A DNA stretch of 64,000 bases from Megasphaera vaginalis (ex Bordigoni et al. 2020) (GCF_900240295.1 NZ_OEQB01000004.1:186001-250000), one strand, 5' to 3'; shown: positions 16,231-25,500, counted from the stretch's first letter. Notes: generated by a model from the letters alone, not told the origin. Program-made: numbers and translations.

Positions 16231-17418
16231 TTACTTTTTTAAAGCCGCCAAGGCCAGAGCCGACAGCATTTCGACGCCGACGGGCAGACAGTCTTCGTCG
16301 AGACTGAAGCGCTCGTTGTGCAGCGGGTATACGACGGCGCCGGGAGCCGTCGCGCCGAGCCAGAAAAAGGCGCCGTCATACACTTCCAGATAACCGGAAA
16401 AATCTTCTGCCGTCATGGCCGGCTCGGTGATTGCCGGCAACGCTTCTTCGCCGAAGCGTTCGGCGGCGACGGCGGCGGCGAAGGCCGCCTGTTCCGCACT
16501 GTTGACGACGGCGCCGTAGCCTTTTTCGTAAGCTAGCTCGCTTTCGGTTCCGTAGATCGTGTCGAAGCCTCGGATCAGGTTCTGCAAATGTCCTTCAATC
16601 ACGGCTTGTGTTTCCTTGTCATAGGTCCGGCAGGTACCTTCGATGACGACTTCGTCGGCCATGATATTGTAGCGCGTGCCGCCGGTGATTTTACCGAACG
16701 TGAGTACTGCCGGCGCCAGGGGATTGATCTTGCGGCTGATGCTGTCTTGCGCGGCGGAGACGAAGCGGCAGGCGGCGACGACGGCGTCGATTCCCTTGTG
16801 CGGCATGGCGGCATGACTGGCTTTGCCGCGGATGGTCACGGTCAGGCGGTCGGATGCGGCCATGAGAGGGCCGGCTTTGACGCCGATTTGGCCAGTCGGC
16901 AGCGTCGGCCAGACATGGAGTCCGTAGATGGCGTCGATGCCGTCGAGGACGCCGGAGGCGACGATGCTTTTGGCGCCGCCGTGCGGCGAATTTTCTTCAG
17001 CCGGCTGGCAGACGAAAATGATGTCGCCGTCAAAGGTGTCGCGCAATTCGTTGAGGACATGGGCCGCGCCCATGAGAATGCTCATGTGGCCGTCATGGCC
17101 GCAGGCGTGCATTTTGCCGGCATGGCGTGAGGCAAAGGGAAGTTCCGTCGCTTCGCTGATCGACAGGGCGTCCATATCGGCTCGCAAGGCGACCGTTCGT
17201 CCCGGTTTTCTGCCGTGCAGCGTACCGATCAGGCCGTTGCCGCCGATGCCGGTTTTGACGTCGAGGCCGAGTTCTTTCATTTCCGCCGCCAGGAGCGCCG
17301 CCGTCTGATACTCTTCATTCGATGTTTCCGGGTGAGCGTGGATCGTACGTCGCAGGACGCGAATCCGCTCTGCATATTTTTCTACTAATTCCCGTAACTT
17401 ATCTTTTTTTACCGTCAT
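16231..17418 (-). CDS. M20-family amidohydrolase/peptidase (hippurate hydrolase-like)
   Basis: 395-residue cytosolic metallohydrolase that removes acyl groups from N-acyl amino acids or cleaves related amides. Metal ligands are seen in HACGHDGHMS (about residues 104-113), the catalytic/metal Glu pair in PAEENSPHGG, then GLHVWP and the late His in YPLHNERF. The dimerisation insert (KASHAAMPHKGIDAV) is present. Start ATG 17418 follows GGGGGGATC. It is divergent from an M18 aminopeptidase, so both may serve peptide use. Exact substrate unknown. Confidence 0.88.
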   Translation of the reverse strand: MTVKKDKLRELVEKYAERIRVLRRTIHAHPETSNEEYQTAALLAAEMKELGLDVKTGIGGNGLIGTLHGRKPGRTVALRADMDALSISEATELPFASRHAGKMHACGHDGHMSILMGAAHVLNELRDTFDGDIIFVCQPAEENSPHGGAKSIVASGVLDGIDAIYGLHVWPTLPTGQIGVKAGPLMAASDRLTVTIRGKASHAAMPHKGIDAVVAACRFVSAAQDSISRKINPLAPAVLTFGKITGGTRYNIMADEVVIEGTCRTYDKETQAVIEGHLQNLIRGFDTIYGTESELAYEKGYGAVVNSAEQAAFAAAVAAERFGEEALPAITEPAMTAEDFSGYLEVYDGAFFWLGATAPGAVVYPLHNERFSLDEDCLPVGVEMLSALALAALKK

Positions 17419-17549
17419 GGAGATCCCCCCGAATCCTCTTCCCTTTTTGTGAGATTATACTATAATTAACTATATATAAGTACCGATATCGGATGACAGC
17501 AGGTACATTATTGAGAAATTGATTAATTATACCATGGAGGAGAAATTTT

Positions 17550-18917
17550 ATGAAGAGCTATGATAAAAAAAATAACGTTTGGGCCCGTTTTTCTGAAACA
17601 GAGCGGGTTCAGATGGAAGAATACAGTAAAAATTACCGTCTTTTCCTGGATACGGCGCGGACGGAGCGGCTGGCCAACAGGGAGATTATCGGCCAGGCGG
17701 AAAGCGCCGGGTTCCGGCCTTTTGACCGTTTTACGGAGCTTCACGCCGGTGATAAGGTTTACTGGAACCAGAAAGACAAATCGGTCATTCTGGCCGTGAT
17801 CGGCACGGAGCCCATCGAAAAGGGCATGAAGATCGTCGGTTCCCATATCGACTGCCCCAGGCTGGATCTTAAAGCGGTTCCCGTCGTCGAACAGAACCGG
17901 ATCGTTTATTTCAAAACCCACTATTACGGCGGTATTTTAAAGTACCAATGGGTCTGCCGGCCGTTAAGTCTCAGCGGCGTCGTTTATACGGCCGACGGCG
18001 GCAAGATCGACATTTCCATCGGTGACGCGCCGGACGATCCCGTTTTTTATATTAACGACTTGTTACCTCACCTCGGCAAGGATCAGGCGGCCAAAAAATT
18101 GAATGAGGCTATTGAGGGCGAAATGCTGATGCCTATTGTCGGCATCAACGGCACGGAGGAAAAGACAAAGCCGGCGATTTTGGCGCTGTTGAAAGAAAAG
18201 TACGGCATTGAAGAAGAGGATTTTGCCAGTGCCGAACTGGAAATCATTCCCGCCCAGAAGAGCCGTGACGTGGGCCTTGACCGTTCGATGATCATGGCCC
18301 ACGGTCATGATGACCGCGTTTGCTCTTATGCCAATCTGGCGGCCATCCTTGATGCCGGAGCCGGTGCGAGGACGCAGGTCGCCCTTTTTGCCGACAAAGA
18401 AGAAATCGGTTCCGTCGGCAATACGGGCGTTCAGTCTTCGTATTTTCTCGACTTTACGGCAGAGCTTTTGGCGCTGCAGGGGCGGCAAGAGTCTCTTTAT
18501 CTGCGCCGCGCGCTGCGTCGCAGCGAAGTTCTTTCGGCTGATGTCTGCGCCGCCCTCGATCCCGTTTTTCCGGCGGCGTATGAAGAAGACAATGCGGCCA
18601 GGCTGGGCGGCGGGATCTGCCTCTGCAAATACACGGGGGCTCGCGGCAAGGCCGGCAGCAACGACGCCAACGCCGAATTTTTAGCGAAAGTCCGGCAGAT
18701 TTTCAATGCCGCCGGCGTGCCTTGGCAGACCGGCGAGCTCGGCAAGGTGGACCAGGGCGGCGGCGGAACGATCGCCTATATTATGGCCGACTGGGGTTGT
18801 GACGTCGTCGACTGCGGCGTAGCGATGCTCAGCATGCATGCCCCGCTCGAACTTGTGGCCAAAGCCGATGCGTACAGCGCCTATTTGGCATATAAAGCGT
18901 TTTTTGAAAGCAAGTGA
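17550..18917 (+). CDS. M18-family aminopeptidase
   Basis: 455 residues, cytosolic zinc aminopeptidase. Ligands and catalytic residues are seen in GSHIDCPRLDLK (about 99-110), DKEEIGSVG (central Glu pair), MAHGHDDRVCSYA and the late SMHAPLE His. The length and a trailing YLAYKAFF fit the M18 aminopeptidase I group of Bacillota, which prefers acidic or neutral N-terminal residues. Start ATG 17550 follows ATGGAGGAG. No clear terminator follows before the two-component operon. Confidence 0.92.
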   Translation: MKSYDKKNNVWARFSETERVQMEEYSKNYRLFLDTARTERLANREIIGQAESAGFRPFDRFTELHAGDKVYWNQKDKSVILAVIGTEPIEKGMKIVGSHIDCPRLDLKAVPVVEQNRIVYFKTHYYGGILKYQWVCRPLSLSGVVYTADGGKIDISIGDAPDDPVFYINDLLPHLGKDQAAKKLNEAIEGEMLMPIVGINGTEEKTKPAILALLKEKYGIEEEDFASAELEIIPAQKSRDVGLDRSMIMAHGHDDRVCSYANLAAILDAGAGARTQVALFADKEEIGSVGNTGVQSSYFLDFTAELLALQGRQESLYLRRALRRSEVLSADVCAALDPVFPAAYEEDNAARLGGGICLCKYTGARGKAGSNDANAEFLAKVRQIFNAAGVPWQTGELGKVDQGGGGTIAYIMADWGCDVVDCGVAMLSMHAPLELVAKADAYSAYLAYKAFFESK

Positions 18918-18983
18918 AGAGGATAGCTTTGAGGAGAGTGTGGTTCTGCCGTGGACAGCGGGACGACATTCTTTTTGCAATAT

Positions 18984-19038
18984 GTTTACCATTTCTTTAA
19001 CTTCGGTTTAGAAAAAGAAAAGGATGTTCGATTATACT
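18984..19038 (+). promoter_or_regulatory. Promoter with OmpR-type operator repeats before the first two-component system
   Basis: Half-sites GTTTAC (18984-18989), TTTAAC (18996-19001) and GTTTAG (19006-19011) recur at 10-12 bp. A TATACT -10 follows at 19033-19038. The TTTAAC-N4-GTTTAG core reappears before the PepSY gene and the second sensor kinase, suggesting a shared response-regulator site. Confidence 0.5.
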
Positions 19039-19118
19039 GAAGAAGGACGTATCGTTGCCGGCCCGCCGTCAGTCACGCGGTCCGAGGAACGATACCGTAG
19101 GGAAAGGATGTGATTGTC

Positions 19119-20588
19119 GTGAACCTGCGCATAGGAGATATGCCGTTGCGCCGCCGTCTCTTTCTGGCCAATTTCCTGATGGTCGTCATACCGGTGGCGC
19201 TGCTTTTTCTGCTCGGTACGGGGATTTTTGCCGTTTTTCAGTTTTCTGGAATTGTACCGCCGCGGGCGTTGGCTATTTTGTAGCCGGAAAAAGGGCCGGA
19301 GCTGCTGGTCCAGTTTTCCGCGGCGTCGCTACGCGACAAGGCGGAGCGTAAAGACGGATTTCGCTTGAAAGATATAGCGGAGGACTGCGCCTTACTGGAA
19401 GATATGGGTGTTCGCGTGTTAATCGAGAAAGAAGGACGGCTCGTTTATGCTTCGCCGGGAGCGGCGGCTCTGCAACGCGGCGAAAACGGGACGTCGTCGC
19501 AGGCTGCCTGGCAGGATGAAGACTTTACGTTCCGCTATACCGCCAAAAATAACCCTATCCGCATAATCGCCGCCGGAACCGTCAGAGAAGGGGAATTTCT
19601 GGGTCTCACGGGAAAGCGGATCCGACAGGGCGCCGAAGTGATCTTTATCATTATTATCGGGCTGGCTATTATCCAGATCATCGCTGTCGGAATCTATTTG
19701 TCGCGCCTTTTGTCGGACCAGATTCTGAATCCGTTGGCGGCGTTGCAGGATGCGACGGTGGAAATCTGTCGCGGCAATTTGAACCAGCCTTTGCCGGCAG
19801 CCGCACAAGATGAGATCGGCGCCGTTTGCAAAGATTTTGAGCAAATGCGGCTGAAGCTTCTGGAAGCGCAGCAGCGGCAGGAGACATACGAGGAAAACCG
19901 CAAGATCATGATCGCCGGCATTTCTCATGACCTAGCGACGCCGCTGACGAGTTTGAAAGGGTATGCCAGCGGTATACTGGACGGTATTGCGAAAACGGAG
20001 GAAAAGCGCCGCCATTATGTGGAAAAAATCGTGCAAAGTGCCTGCACGTTAGAAAAATTGGTAGAAAGCTTGTCGGTCTTTTCCAAACTCGATTTGGGGC
20101 AGACGGCTTTTTGTCTCGTGCCGGTATCGCTGCGAGACTATTTTGCCGACTATGTCGGCGAGCGGCGGGAGGCGCTGGCGGAAAAGGGGCTCCTGTTATC
20201 GCTGCGAAATACGGATGAAAGCGTGACAGTACAGATTGACAGAGTACAATTCGAACGGCTTGTCGATAATATTTTATCGAACAGTTTGAAATATAAGCAG
20301 GCGGAATTCGTTCACGTAGAGATTGCCTTGACCTGCAAGGGAGAAGACGTCGTTCTGACCTTTGCCGATGACGGCGCCGGCGTCGCGGCGGAAGAATTGC
20401 CGGCGCTGTTCGACACGTTCTATCGAACCGATGCGGCGCGCAGCAACGTTGCCAAAGGCAGCGGCCTGGGACTGGCTATTGTCCGGCAGATTACGGAAGC
20501 CATGGGCGGCAGAGTCCGGGCGGAACGGTCCGTTGCAGGAGGGCTGGCGATTGTCGTTGTTCTGCCGCTGGAGAAGGGGGAAGCATAG
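19119..20588 (+). pseudogene. Sensor histidine kinase interrupted by an in-frame TAG
   Basis: From a GTG at 19119 the frame runs through a first TM helix (FLMVVIPVALLFLLG), then meets TAG at 19281-19283 (codon 55). It continues in the same frame to 20588. The remainder has a short extracytoplasmic sensor part, a second TM segment, HAMP (about 195-250), the H-box SHDLATPLTSLKGY, N-box DNILSNSLKY and G-boxes ADDGAGVA and GSGLGLAIV. A TGG-to-TAG change is the simplest cause. Without readthrough, only a fragment starting at the TTG (19365) or later could be made, lacking TM1. The stop overlaps nothing; the regulator ATG follows at once. Confidence 0.78.
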
Positions 20589-21272
20589 ATGAAGATTTTG
20601 ATCGTAGAAGACGACAGTAATATTTTTGAATTGGAACGGGACTATCTGGAGGCCAACGGTTTTACGGTCGCTCATGCCGTTAACGGGGAAGAAGGCTTGC
20701 GGCAGGCGCTGGACAGCAGCGTTTCCCTCGTCATCCTGGACATCATGCTGCCCGGACTTGACGGGTTTCATATTTGCCGCGAATTGCGCAAAGAACGGGA
20801 TATTCCCGTCATCATCGTCTCCGCCAGGCGGGAAGAGATCGATAAGGTTCGCGGCCGGGGACTGGGCGCCGATGACTATATGGTGAAGCCTTTCAGCCCC
20901 GGCGAGATGGTTGCCAGGGTCAAAGCGCACTTGGGACGGTACGAACGCCTGACAAAAGCCGTACCCGAACAGCAGGTGATCAGCGTCAGAGGGTTGGAAA
21001 TACAGCCCGATGCCTATCGGGTCTTTCGGGACGGAGAGGAGATCAGATTGACGCATAAAGAGTTCGAACTCCTGCTTTTCATGGCGAAAAATGCCGGTAT
21101 CGTTTTCAGCAAAGACCGCCTGTTCGAGAAGATCTGGGGCTTTGATGCCGCCGGCGACAATGCGACGGTCATGGTACATGTCAATCGCCTTCGGGAGAAG
21201 ATCGAGCCGAATCCGCAGGAACCGATATACATTCAGACCGTGTGGGGCGCAGGCTATCGATTTGCCCTTTAA
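20589..21272 (+). CDS. OmpR-family response regulator
   Basis: 227 residues: receiver domain (1-120) with the acidic pocket EDD, phospho-acceptor Asp in VILDIMLPG (about residue 52) and Lys in VKPFSPGE; then a winged-helix DNA-binding domain ending VWGAGYRFAL. The ATG directly abuts the sensor stop codon, so the pair is co-translated. It likely acts on the direct repeats upstream of its own operon and of the PepSY operon. The signal is unknown. Confidence 0.93.
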   Translation: MKILIVEDDSNIFELERDYLEANGFTVAHAVNGEEGLRQALDSSVSLVILDIMLPGLDGFHICRELRKERDIPVIIVSARREEIDKVRGRGLGADDYMVKPFSPGEMVARVKAHLGRYERLTKAVPEQQVISVRGLEIQPDAYRVFRDGEEIRLTHKEFELLLFMAKNAGIVFSKDRLFEKIWGFDAAGDNATVMVHVNRLREKIEPNPQEPIYIQTVWGAGYRFAL

Positions 21273-21307
21273 TCGTTTGGAAAACGTAAGCAAAGCTTTT
21301 TTGTTTT

Positions 21308-21339
21308 GTTAACGATTGTTTAGAACTGGTCTGTATACT
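21308..21339 (+). promoter_or_regulatory. Operator and -10 upstream of the PepSY operon
   Basis: GTTAAC (21308-21313), four bases, GTTTAG (21318-21323), then TATACT (21334-21339). The same two half-sites and -10 occur before the sensor kinase gene, with the operator one helical turn (11 bp) further from the -10 there. Confidence 0.5.
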
Positions 21340-21386
21340 CTGAAGCGTAAAAACAAATCATTGTTCTCGCCAAGGAGGAATAGATC

Positions 21387-21998
21387 ATGAAAAATATTAC
21401 GGATAAGCAAAACATACAGGACGCTGCAGAACAGGTAAAAAAAGTTTGTACGAAAAAGGTAATGAAACGAATTGCCGCCGTACTTGTCGTTGTCGCTATC
21501 GCGGCAGGCGGCGGCGCCGCCTGGAAGCACCATCAGAAAGATGTGGAAAAGACGCAGGCCGTCGCGGCGCAGACGAGAATCGTCGCGCTGGAAGCGGAAA
21601 AGAAAGGCCTTGTCCTGCTGGATGAAGGAAAGATCCGATCCTTAACGGCGCAAGCGCTCGGTCTTGATGAAAATAACGTGACTTACGGCAAAATTGCGTT
21701 GCGCGATTCCGTAGGAGGAGCAAAGAAGGATACAGACAAGGAAGAAAAACATGCAAAGCATGAGGGCAAGAAGAAAGGCGGCGAACAACGCCGGGACGAA
21801 CAGACGTTGCGGCAGAATCCGGTAACAGGCGACACACAGCCTGTGACGGCAGCGCCGCAGGCAGTTCCGGCAGCAGCCGTAAACAGCAAGCCCTCTTTCC
21901 GGCCGATTTATGACATTTCGTGCAAGAGCGACAGCGTGAAATACAAGATACAGATTGACGCTGTTACCGGTGAAGTATTGCATATCGATGTCGCCTGA
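21387..21998 (+). CDS. Membrane-anchored PepSY-like protein
   Basis: 203 residues. One N-terminal TM helix (about 27-45), then an extracytoplasmic part. Residues 65-110 (ALGLDENNVTYGKIAL) and the last 35 (YKIQIDAVTGEVLHIDVA) match the two halves of a PepSY domain, separated by a 60-residue Lys/Glu- then Ala/Pro/Gln-rich low-complexity linker. PepSY proteins often sit beside two-component systems and modulate peptidases or sensors. Start ATG 21387 follows AAGGAGGAA. First gene of a likely operon with a PAP2 phosphatase and a methyltransferase. Confidence 0.75.
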   Translation: MKNITDKQNIQDAAEQVKKVCTKKVMKRIAAVLVVVAIAAGGGAAWKHHQKDVEKTQAVAAQTRIVALEAEKKGLVLLDEGKIRSLTAQALGLDENNVTYGKIALRDSVGGAKKDTDKEEKHAKHEGKKKGGEQRRDEQTLRQNPVTGDTQPVTAAPQAVPAAAVNSKPSFRPIYDISCKSDSVKYKIQIDAVTGEVLHIDVA

Positions 21999-22024
21999 TT
22001 GATTCGGCAGAAAGAGGACACGTC

Positions 22025-22600
22025 ATGGAAATGATTCAATTGGCAGATACGCAGATATTGTTCTGGATACAGAACCATCTCGTATATTCGCAGCTGACGC
22101 CGGTCATGATCGGCGTCAGCTACCTGGAGTACCTTTGGGTAGCGATCGGGATCGGACTGATCCTGCGTCCGGCTACGCGCCGTCTCGGCTATATTCTTTT
22201 TGCCGCGCTGATCGGCAGCGTCATTATCGGGCCGGGGGTGTTGAAGCATCTGGTCATGCGCGTCAGGCCTTGTTTCGTCTATCCTGATGTGATGACGGCG
22301 GTGCAGGTCGCGAGCGCGTCGGACTATTCGTTTCCGTCCGGTCATTCGTTGGCTTCTTTTGCCTCGGCTGCCGTCTTATACGCCGGCCTGGGGCGGCGCT
22401 ATGGCATTGCGGCGTTGATAACGGCCGGCGCTGTGGCCTTTTCCCGCCTTTATCTGTTTGTGCATTATCCGACAGATGTTTTGGCCGGCGCCGTCTTGGG
22501 AGTCAGCATCGGCAGTGTCGTCTGGCAGGTTTCGAAGCGCCTCGGCAACCGTTTTCGGCAGCTGTTTACGGTACAGCAAGGGAGGATTCGTCATGAGTGA
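22025..22600 (+). CDS. PAP2-family membrane phosphatase
   Basis: 191 residues with about five TM helices. The three phosphatase motifs are KHLVMRVRP (about 76-84), PSGH (about 107-110) and SRLYLFVHYPTDV (about 139-151). Such enzymes dephosphorylate undecaprenyl pyrophosphate, phosphatidic acid or phosphatidylglycerophosphate at the outer face of the inner membrane. It follows the PepSY gene by 26 bp and overlaps the methyltransferase start by 8 bp (ATGAGTGA). A role in envelope lipid recycling is likely; substrate not resolved. Confidence 0.88.
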   Translation: MEMIQLADTQILFWIQNHLVYSQLTPVMIGVSYLEYLWVAIGIGLILRPATRRLGYILFAALIGSVIIGPGVLKHLVMRVRPCFVYPDVMTAVQVASASDYSFPSGHSLASFASAAVLYAGLGRRYGIAALITAGAVAFSRLYLFVHYPTDVLAGAVLGVSIGSVVWQVSKRLGNRFRQLFTVQQGRIRHE

Positions 22601-23159
22601 GCGATTTCAGTTCTTTAAAAAGTTTTTGCAGGCGCCGCGTAAAATCGGCAGCTTGACGCTGAGTTCCCGGTATTTGACGGAAAAGATGTTCCAAGACGTA
22701 CCGTGGCAAGAATTGCGCACTGTCGTTGAACTGGGGGCGGGGACCGGTGTGTTTACGCAGTATATAGCGGCTCATAAGACCGGACAATGCCGTGTCGTCG
22801 TCATTGAGCAGGACGATGTTATGCGGCGGCAGCTGATGCGGACGTATCCGGATTTCCTTTATGGAAAGGAAGCGGCGTCGCTGCCGGAGATTCTGCGATA
22901 CTACGGGCTGACAGATGCGGATTGCATCATTTCGGGACTGCCCTTTGCCGTATTCGGAGAAGAAGAGCGGGAAGCGGTGCTGCAGGCTGTAGATCATTCC
23001 CTTGCCGCCGGCGGGCTCTTTGTCGCCTATCAATATTCCACGCAGATGTATCGCCGGTTTCACCGTGTTTTTCCGTCTGTACGCCTTTCCTTTACCTTAC
23101 ATAATTTGCCGCCTGCCGTTATTTACACGTGTCGGTCCTTCCACCCGCTTACGGTTTGA
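22593..23159 (+). CDS. Class I SAM-dependent methyltransferase, phospholipid N-methyltransferase-like
   Basis: 188 residues from ATG 22593, which has AAGGGAGG upstream and is translationally coupled to the PAP2 gene. Motif I is VVELGAGTGVFTQYI; the acidic end of strand 2 is VVVIEQD. The fold and the motif ISGLPFAVF resemble the PmtA/rRNA-dimethylase-like group that methylates phosphatidylethanolamine. The 3' end overlaps the convergent response-regulator gene by 11 bp. Coupling with PAP2 supports lipid modification. It is on the short side and the substrate is inferred. Confidence 0.75.
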   Translation: MSERFQFFKKFLQAPRKIGSLTLSSRYLTEKMFQDVPWQELRTVVELGAGTGVFTQYIAAHKTGQCRVVVIEQDDVMRRQLMRTYPDFLYGKEAASLPEILRYYGLTDADCIISGLPFAVFGEEEREAVLQAVDHSLAAGGLFVAYQYSTQMYRRFHRVFPSVRLSFTLHNLPPAVIYTCRSFHPLTV

Positions 23160-23841
23160 ATTTATAACCGACACCCCAGATCGTCAGGATGTGGACCGGA
23201 TTGGCCGGATCCGCTTCGATGGCTTCGCGGATCCGGTTGATATGAACCGGTACGGTGGCGGTATTGCCGAGAGAGTCCATACCCCAGATGCGATCGTAAA
23301 GCGTGTCGCGGCTAAAGACGACGTCGGCGTTGAGCATTAAGAATTCCAGCAGGGAGAATTCCTTGTTCGGCAAGTTTTTTTCGATGCCGTCGACGAAGAC
23401 GGCATGCGTGTCCCGGTGCAATTCCACGGCGCCGAAGCGGATGACCGTTTTGGCATGCGCCGCCGCGCCTTTCAGACGGGCGTATTGAGCCAGATGGGAT
23501 TTTACCTTGGCCACGAGGACGGTCGGTGAAAACGGTTTTTCGATATAATCGTCGGCGCCGAAGCCGAGACCGCGAATTTTATCGATATCTTCCCGCTTCG
23601 CCGTGACCATGACGATGGGAATGTCGATTACATCGCGCAGAGCCCGGCAGACCTTGAAGCCGTCCGGTCCGGGCAGCATGACGTCAAGGAGAATCAAGTC
23701 GTAGGCGCCGTTTATCGCGGCGCTGATGCCGGCGTCGCCGTTAGTAACGATGGTGACGTCGTAGTTGTTCATGGCCAGATAATCTTTTTCAATATTGGCA
23801 ATATCTGAATCATCTTCAATAATCAGAATTTTTTCGTTCAT
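23149..23841 (-). CDS. OmpR-family response regulator
   Basis: 230 residues: receiver with EDD, the phospho-Asp in LILLDVMLPG (about residue 53) and the EKPFSP Lys, then a winged helix ending IWGVGYKFKP. It overlaps the upstream sensor gene by 4 bp (ATGA) and forms a two-gene operon with it. It is clearly related to the regulator at 20589-21272, and a similar operator lies before its operon, so cross-talk is plausible. Confidence 0.93.
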   Translation of the reverse strand: MNEKILIIEDDSDIANIEKDYLAMNNYDVTIVTNGDAGISAAINGAYDLILLDVMLPGPDGFKVCRALRDVIDIPIVMVTAKREDIDKIRGLGFGADDYIEKPFSPTVLVAKVKSHLAQYARLKGAAAHAKTVIRFGAVELHRDTHAVFVDGIEKNLPNKEFSLLEFLMLNADVVFSRDTLYDRIWGMDSLGNTATVPVHINRIREAIEADPANPVHILTIWGVGYKFKP

Positions 23842-25301
23842 TTACGGACCGCCTCCTTTTGCGGAAAGGTAATTGAAACGGCGAGGCCGTGTGGCTGTAC
23901 GGCGGCAAACTGCGTGTGGCCCCGCATTTTGGCGGCGGCCTTGGTGACGATGGAAAGACCGAGGCCGCTGCCTTTGGCAACGTCGCTGCGGGCCCTGTTC
24001 GTTCGGAAAAACAGGGCCGACAGCTTGGGCAGGTCTTCGACGGCGACGCCGGGGCCGTCGTCGGTGACGGAAAGCGTTGCCGCAGCGTCTGTGACCGCGG
24101 TGGTGATGACGATGTGTACCGTATCCGCCGTTTTATAGTTGATGCTGTTGGCGATCAGATTTGTGAGGATCCGTTCCAAGAGCGCGGCGTCGCCGTCAAT
24201 GCGCGCAGTCGGATCGAGGACCGTTTCGATGACGGCTCCTTTTTGTCGCCATTCCGCTTCGTTTGCTTCCAGGAGCCCTGTGACGACCTGGCTTAGCGCC
24301 AGCGGCTGAAGCTCCGTTCCGAATGTAGGCAGGTCAAGCTTCGAAAACATGAAGAGTTGATCCAGCATGCGGTCCATGTCGTCGGCTTTCCGCCTGATCG
24401 TCTGCAAATACCGTTCCTGCTGTTCCGGTGTCCGGGCGACGTGGTCGAGGAGCCCTTCGACGTAAGCCTTGATGGATGTCAGCGGCGTGCGGAGATCGTG
24501 AGAGATGCTGGCGAGCAGTTCCTTCCTGGCCGACTCCGCCGCGGTCTGCGCTTCCAGAGAATGATGCAGTGCGGCGGTCATGACATTGAACATGGCGAGG
24601 GGCTTTTCGAATTCATCATGCGCCGTATGATGAAGCTGTACCTGTAAATTGCCGTTTTTGATTTCTTCGGCGCCGTCTTGTAACTTTTGCAGCGGCGGCA
24701 GGATGTGGCGCATGATAAAGTGAGACAGGAAAATAATGGTCAGCAGCAAAATCAGCACGAAGGAGATCAAAATGACCCAAAGGCCTTGCCGCGTCGCGTT
24801 CTCTATGGCGCGGTCCGTACTGTAGAGCATCTGTTTGCTGACCATACAGAGCGTATAAGGGCTGCCGGTTATCGTGCCCGTTTCATAGTAATAGCATGTC
24901 GTCGGTGTCGTTTCCGTATATACTTCTTTCTTACCCGTCGCTGCCGCCGCCTTGCCGGCAATATGCGCCGTTAAAGGGTGCAGCGTTTTGTCGCCGTACG
25001 TATAAAAGGGCCGGCCGTCTTTAGTCGCAAGGATATACGACTGCTTCGGTTCGAGAATATGCAGCAGCCACGTCATATTTTCCTCTTGCGACGGGTCGCC
25101 TTCCATTGCGCGGAGCAAGATGTGATGCACTGCCTGAGAAATATAATTGAATTGCGGCGTCGATTCCACGGCGACGTGATTATTGCTTTGCGAGAATTTC
25201 CAGAGCCCTGCGGCGATCGTTACCAGGACGACGACTGTCATCAGGATCGGTACGATGAACACCAGCAGATGGGACAAGATGAGTCGTTTTTTGATCGTCA
25301 T
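23838..25301 (-). CDS. Sensor histidine kinase
   Basis: 487 residues from ATG 25301 (GAGGGGAG upstream; the longer reading lacks a site). TM1 at about 9-32, a 130-residue extracytoplasmic sensor, TM2 about 168-192 and a HAMP domain. DHp domain has SHDLRTPLTSIKAY, the ATPase domain NLIANSINYK, DDGPGVA and GSGLGLSIV. It is transcribed with its regulator. The sensor domain is not a recognised family. It is the intact counterpart of the TAG-interrupted kinase at 19119. Confidence 0.92.
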   Translation of the reverse strand: MTIKKRLILSHLLVFIVPILMTVVVLVTIAAGLWKFSQSNNHVAVESTPQFNYISQAVHHILLRAMEGDPSQEENMTWLLHILEPKQSYILATKDGRPFYTYGDKTLHPLTAHIAGKAAAATGKKEVYTETTPTTCYYYETGTITGSPYTLCMVSKQMLYSTDRAIENATRQGLWVILISFVLILLLTIIFLSHFIMRHILPPLQKLQDGAEEIKNGNLQVQLHHTAHDEFEKPLAMFNVMTAALHHSLEAQTAAESARKELLASISHDLRTPLTSIKAYVEGLLDHVARTPEQQERYLQTIRRKADDMDRMLDQLFMFSKLDLPTFGTELQPLALSQVVTGLLEANEAEWRQKGAVIETVLDPTARIDGDAALLERILTNLIANSINYKTADTVHIVITTAVTDAAATLSVTDDGPGVAVEDLPKLSALFFRTNRARSDVAKGSGLGLSIVTKAAAKMRGHTQFAAVQPHGLAVSITFPQKEAVRK

Positions 25302-25336
25302 ATAACTCCCCTCCGTAAATTTATGATACACTAAAT

Positions 25337-25363
25337 TTTAACTTTTGTTTAATATTTGTTTCA
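25337..25363. promoter_or_regulatory. Third copy of the TTTAAC/GTTTAR operator
   Basis: TTTAAC (25337-25342), N4, GTTTAA (25347-25352), N5, GTTTCA (25358-25363), 36 bases upstream of the sensor kinase start. The core matches the sites at 18996 and 21308. In this copy the repeats read on the plus strand although the gene is on the minus strand. Confidence 0.45.
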
Positions 25364-25397
25364 AGTATCATTATATTTTTCTGACAAAATAAAGGGG

Positions 25398-25500
25398 CCT
25401 TCTGTAGAGAAGGTAAGGCGATACGTTCTGCCGGTGAGGGGCGCAAAACTTCCGAACTCCCAAACTCCCGCGCCTCTTCCGGCAGAGGGTATCTGTTTTT
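25398..25500 (+). ncRNA. Candidate structured RNA ending in a terminator-like hairpin
   Basis: A short hairpin (CCTTCT/AGAAGG, about 25398-25413) precedes a long imperfect stem. In it GATAC, TCTGCCGG, GAGG and GCGC (25420-25444) pair with GCGC, CCTC, CCGGCAGA and GTATC (25470-25493) around a 25-base loop. A run of seven T follows at once on the plus strand. No gene lies upstream on that strand. It may be a small RNA or a structured 5' region; no known riboswitch class was recognised. Confidence 0.35.

Noticed and set aside
20274-21293. 339-codon open frame antisense to the first two-component system
   Set aside because: It overlaps both kinase and regulator, whose motifs are clear; no start signal.
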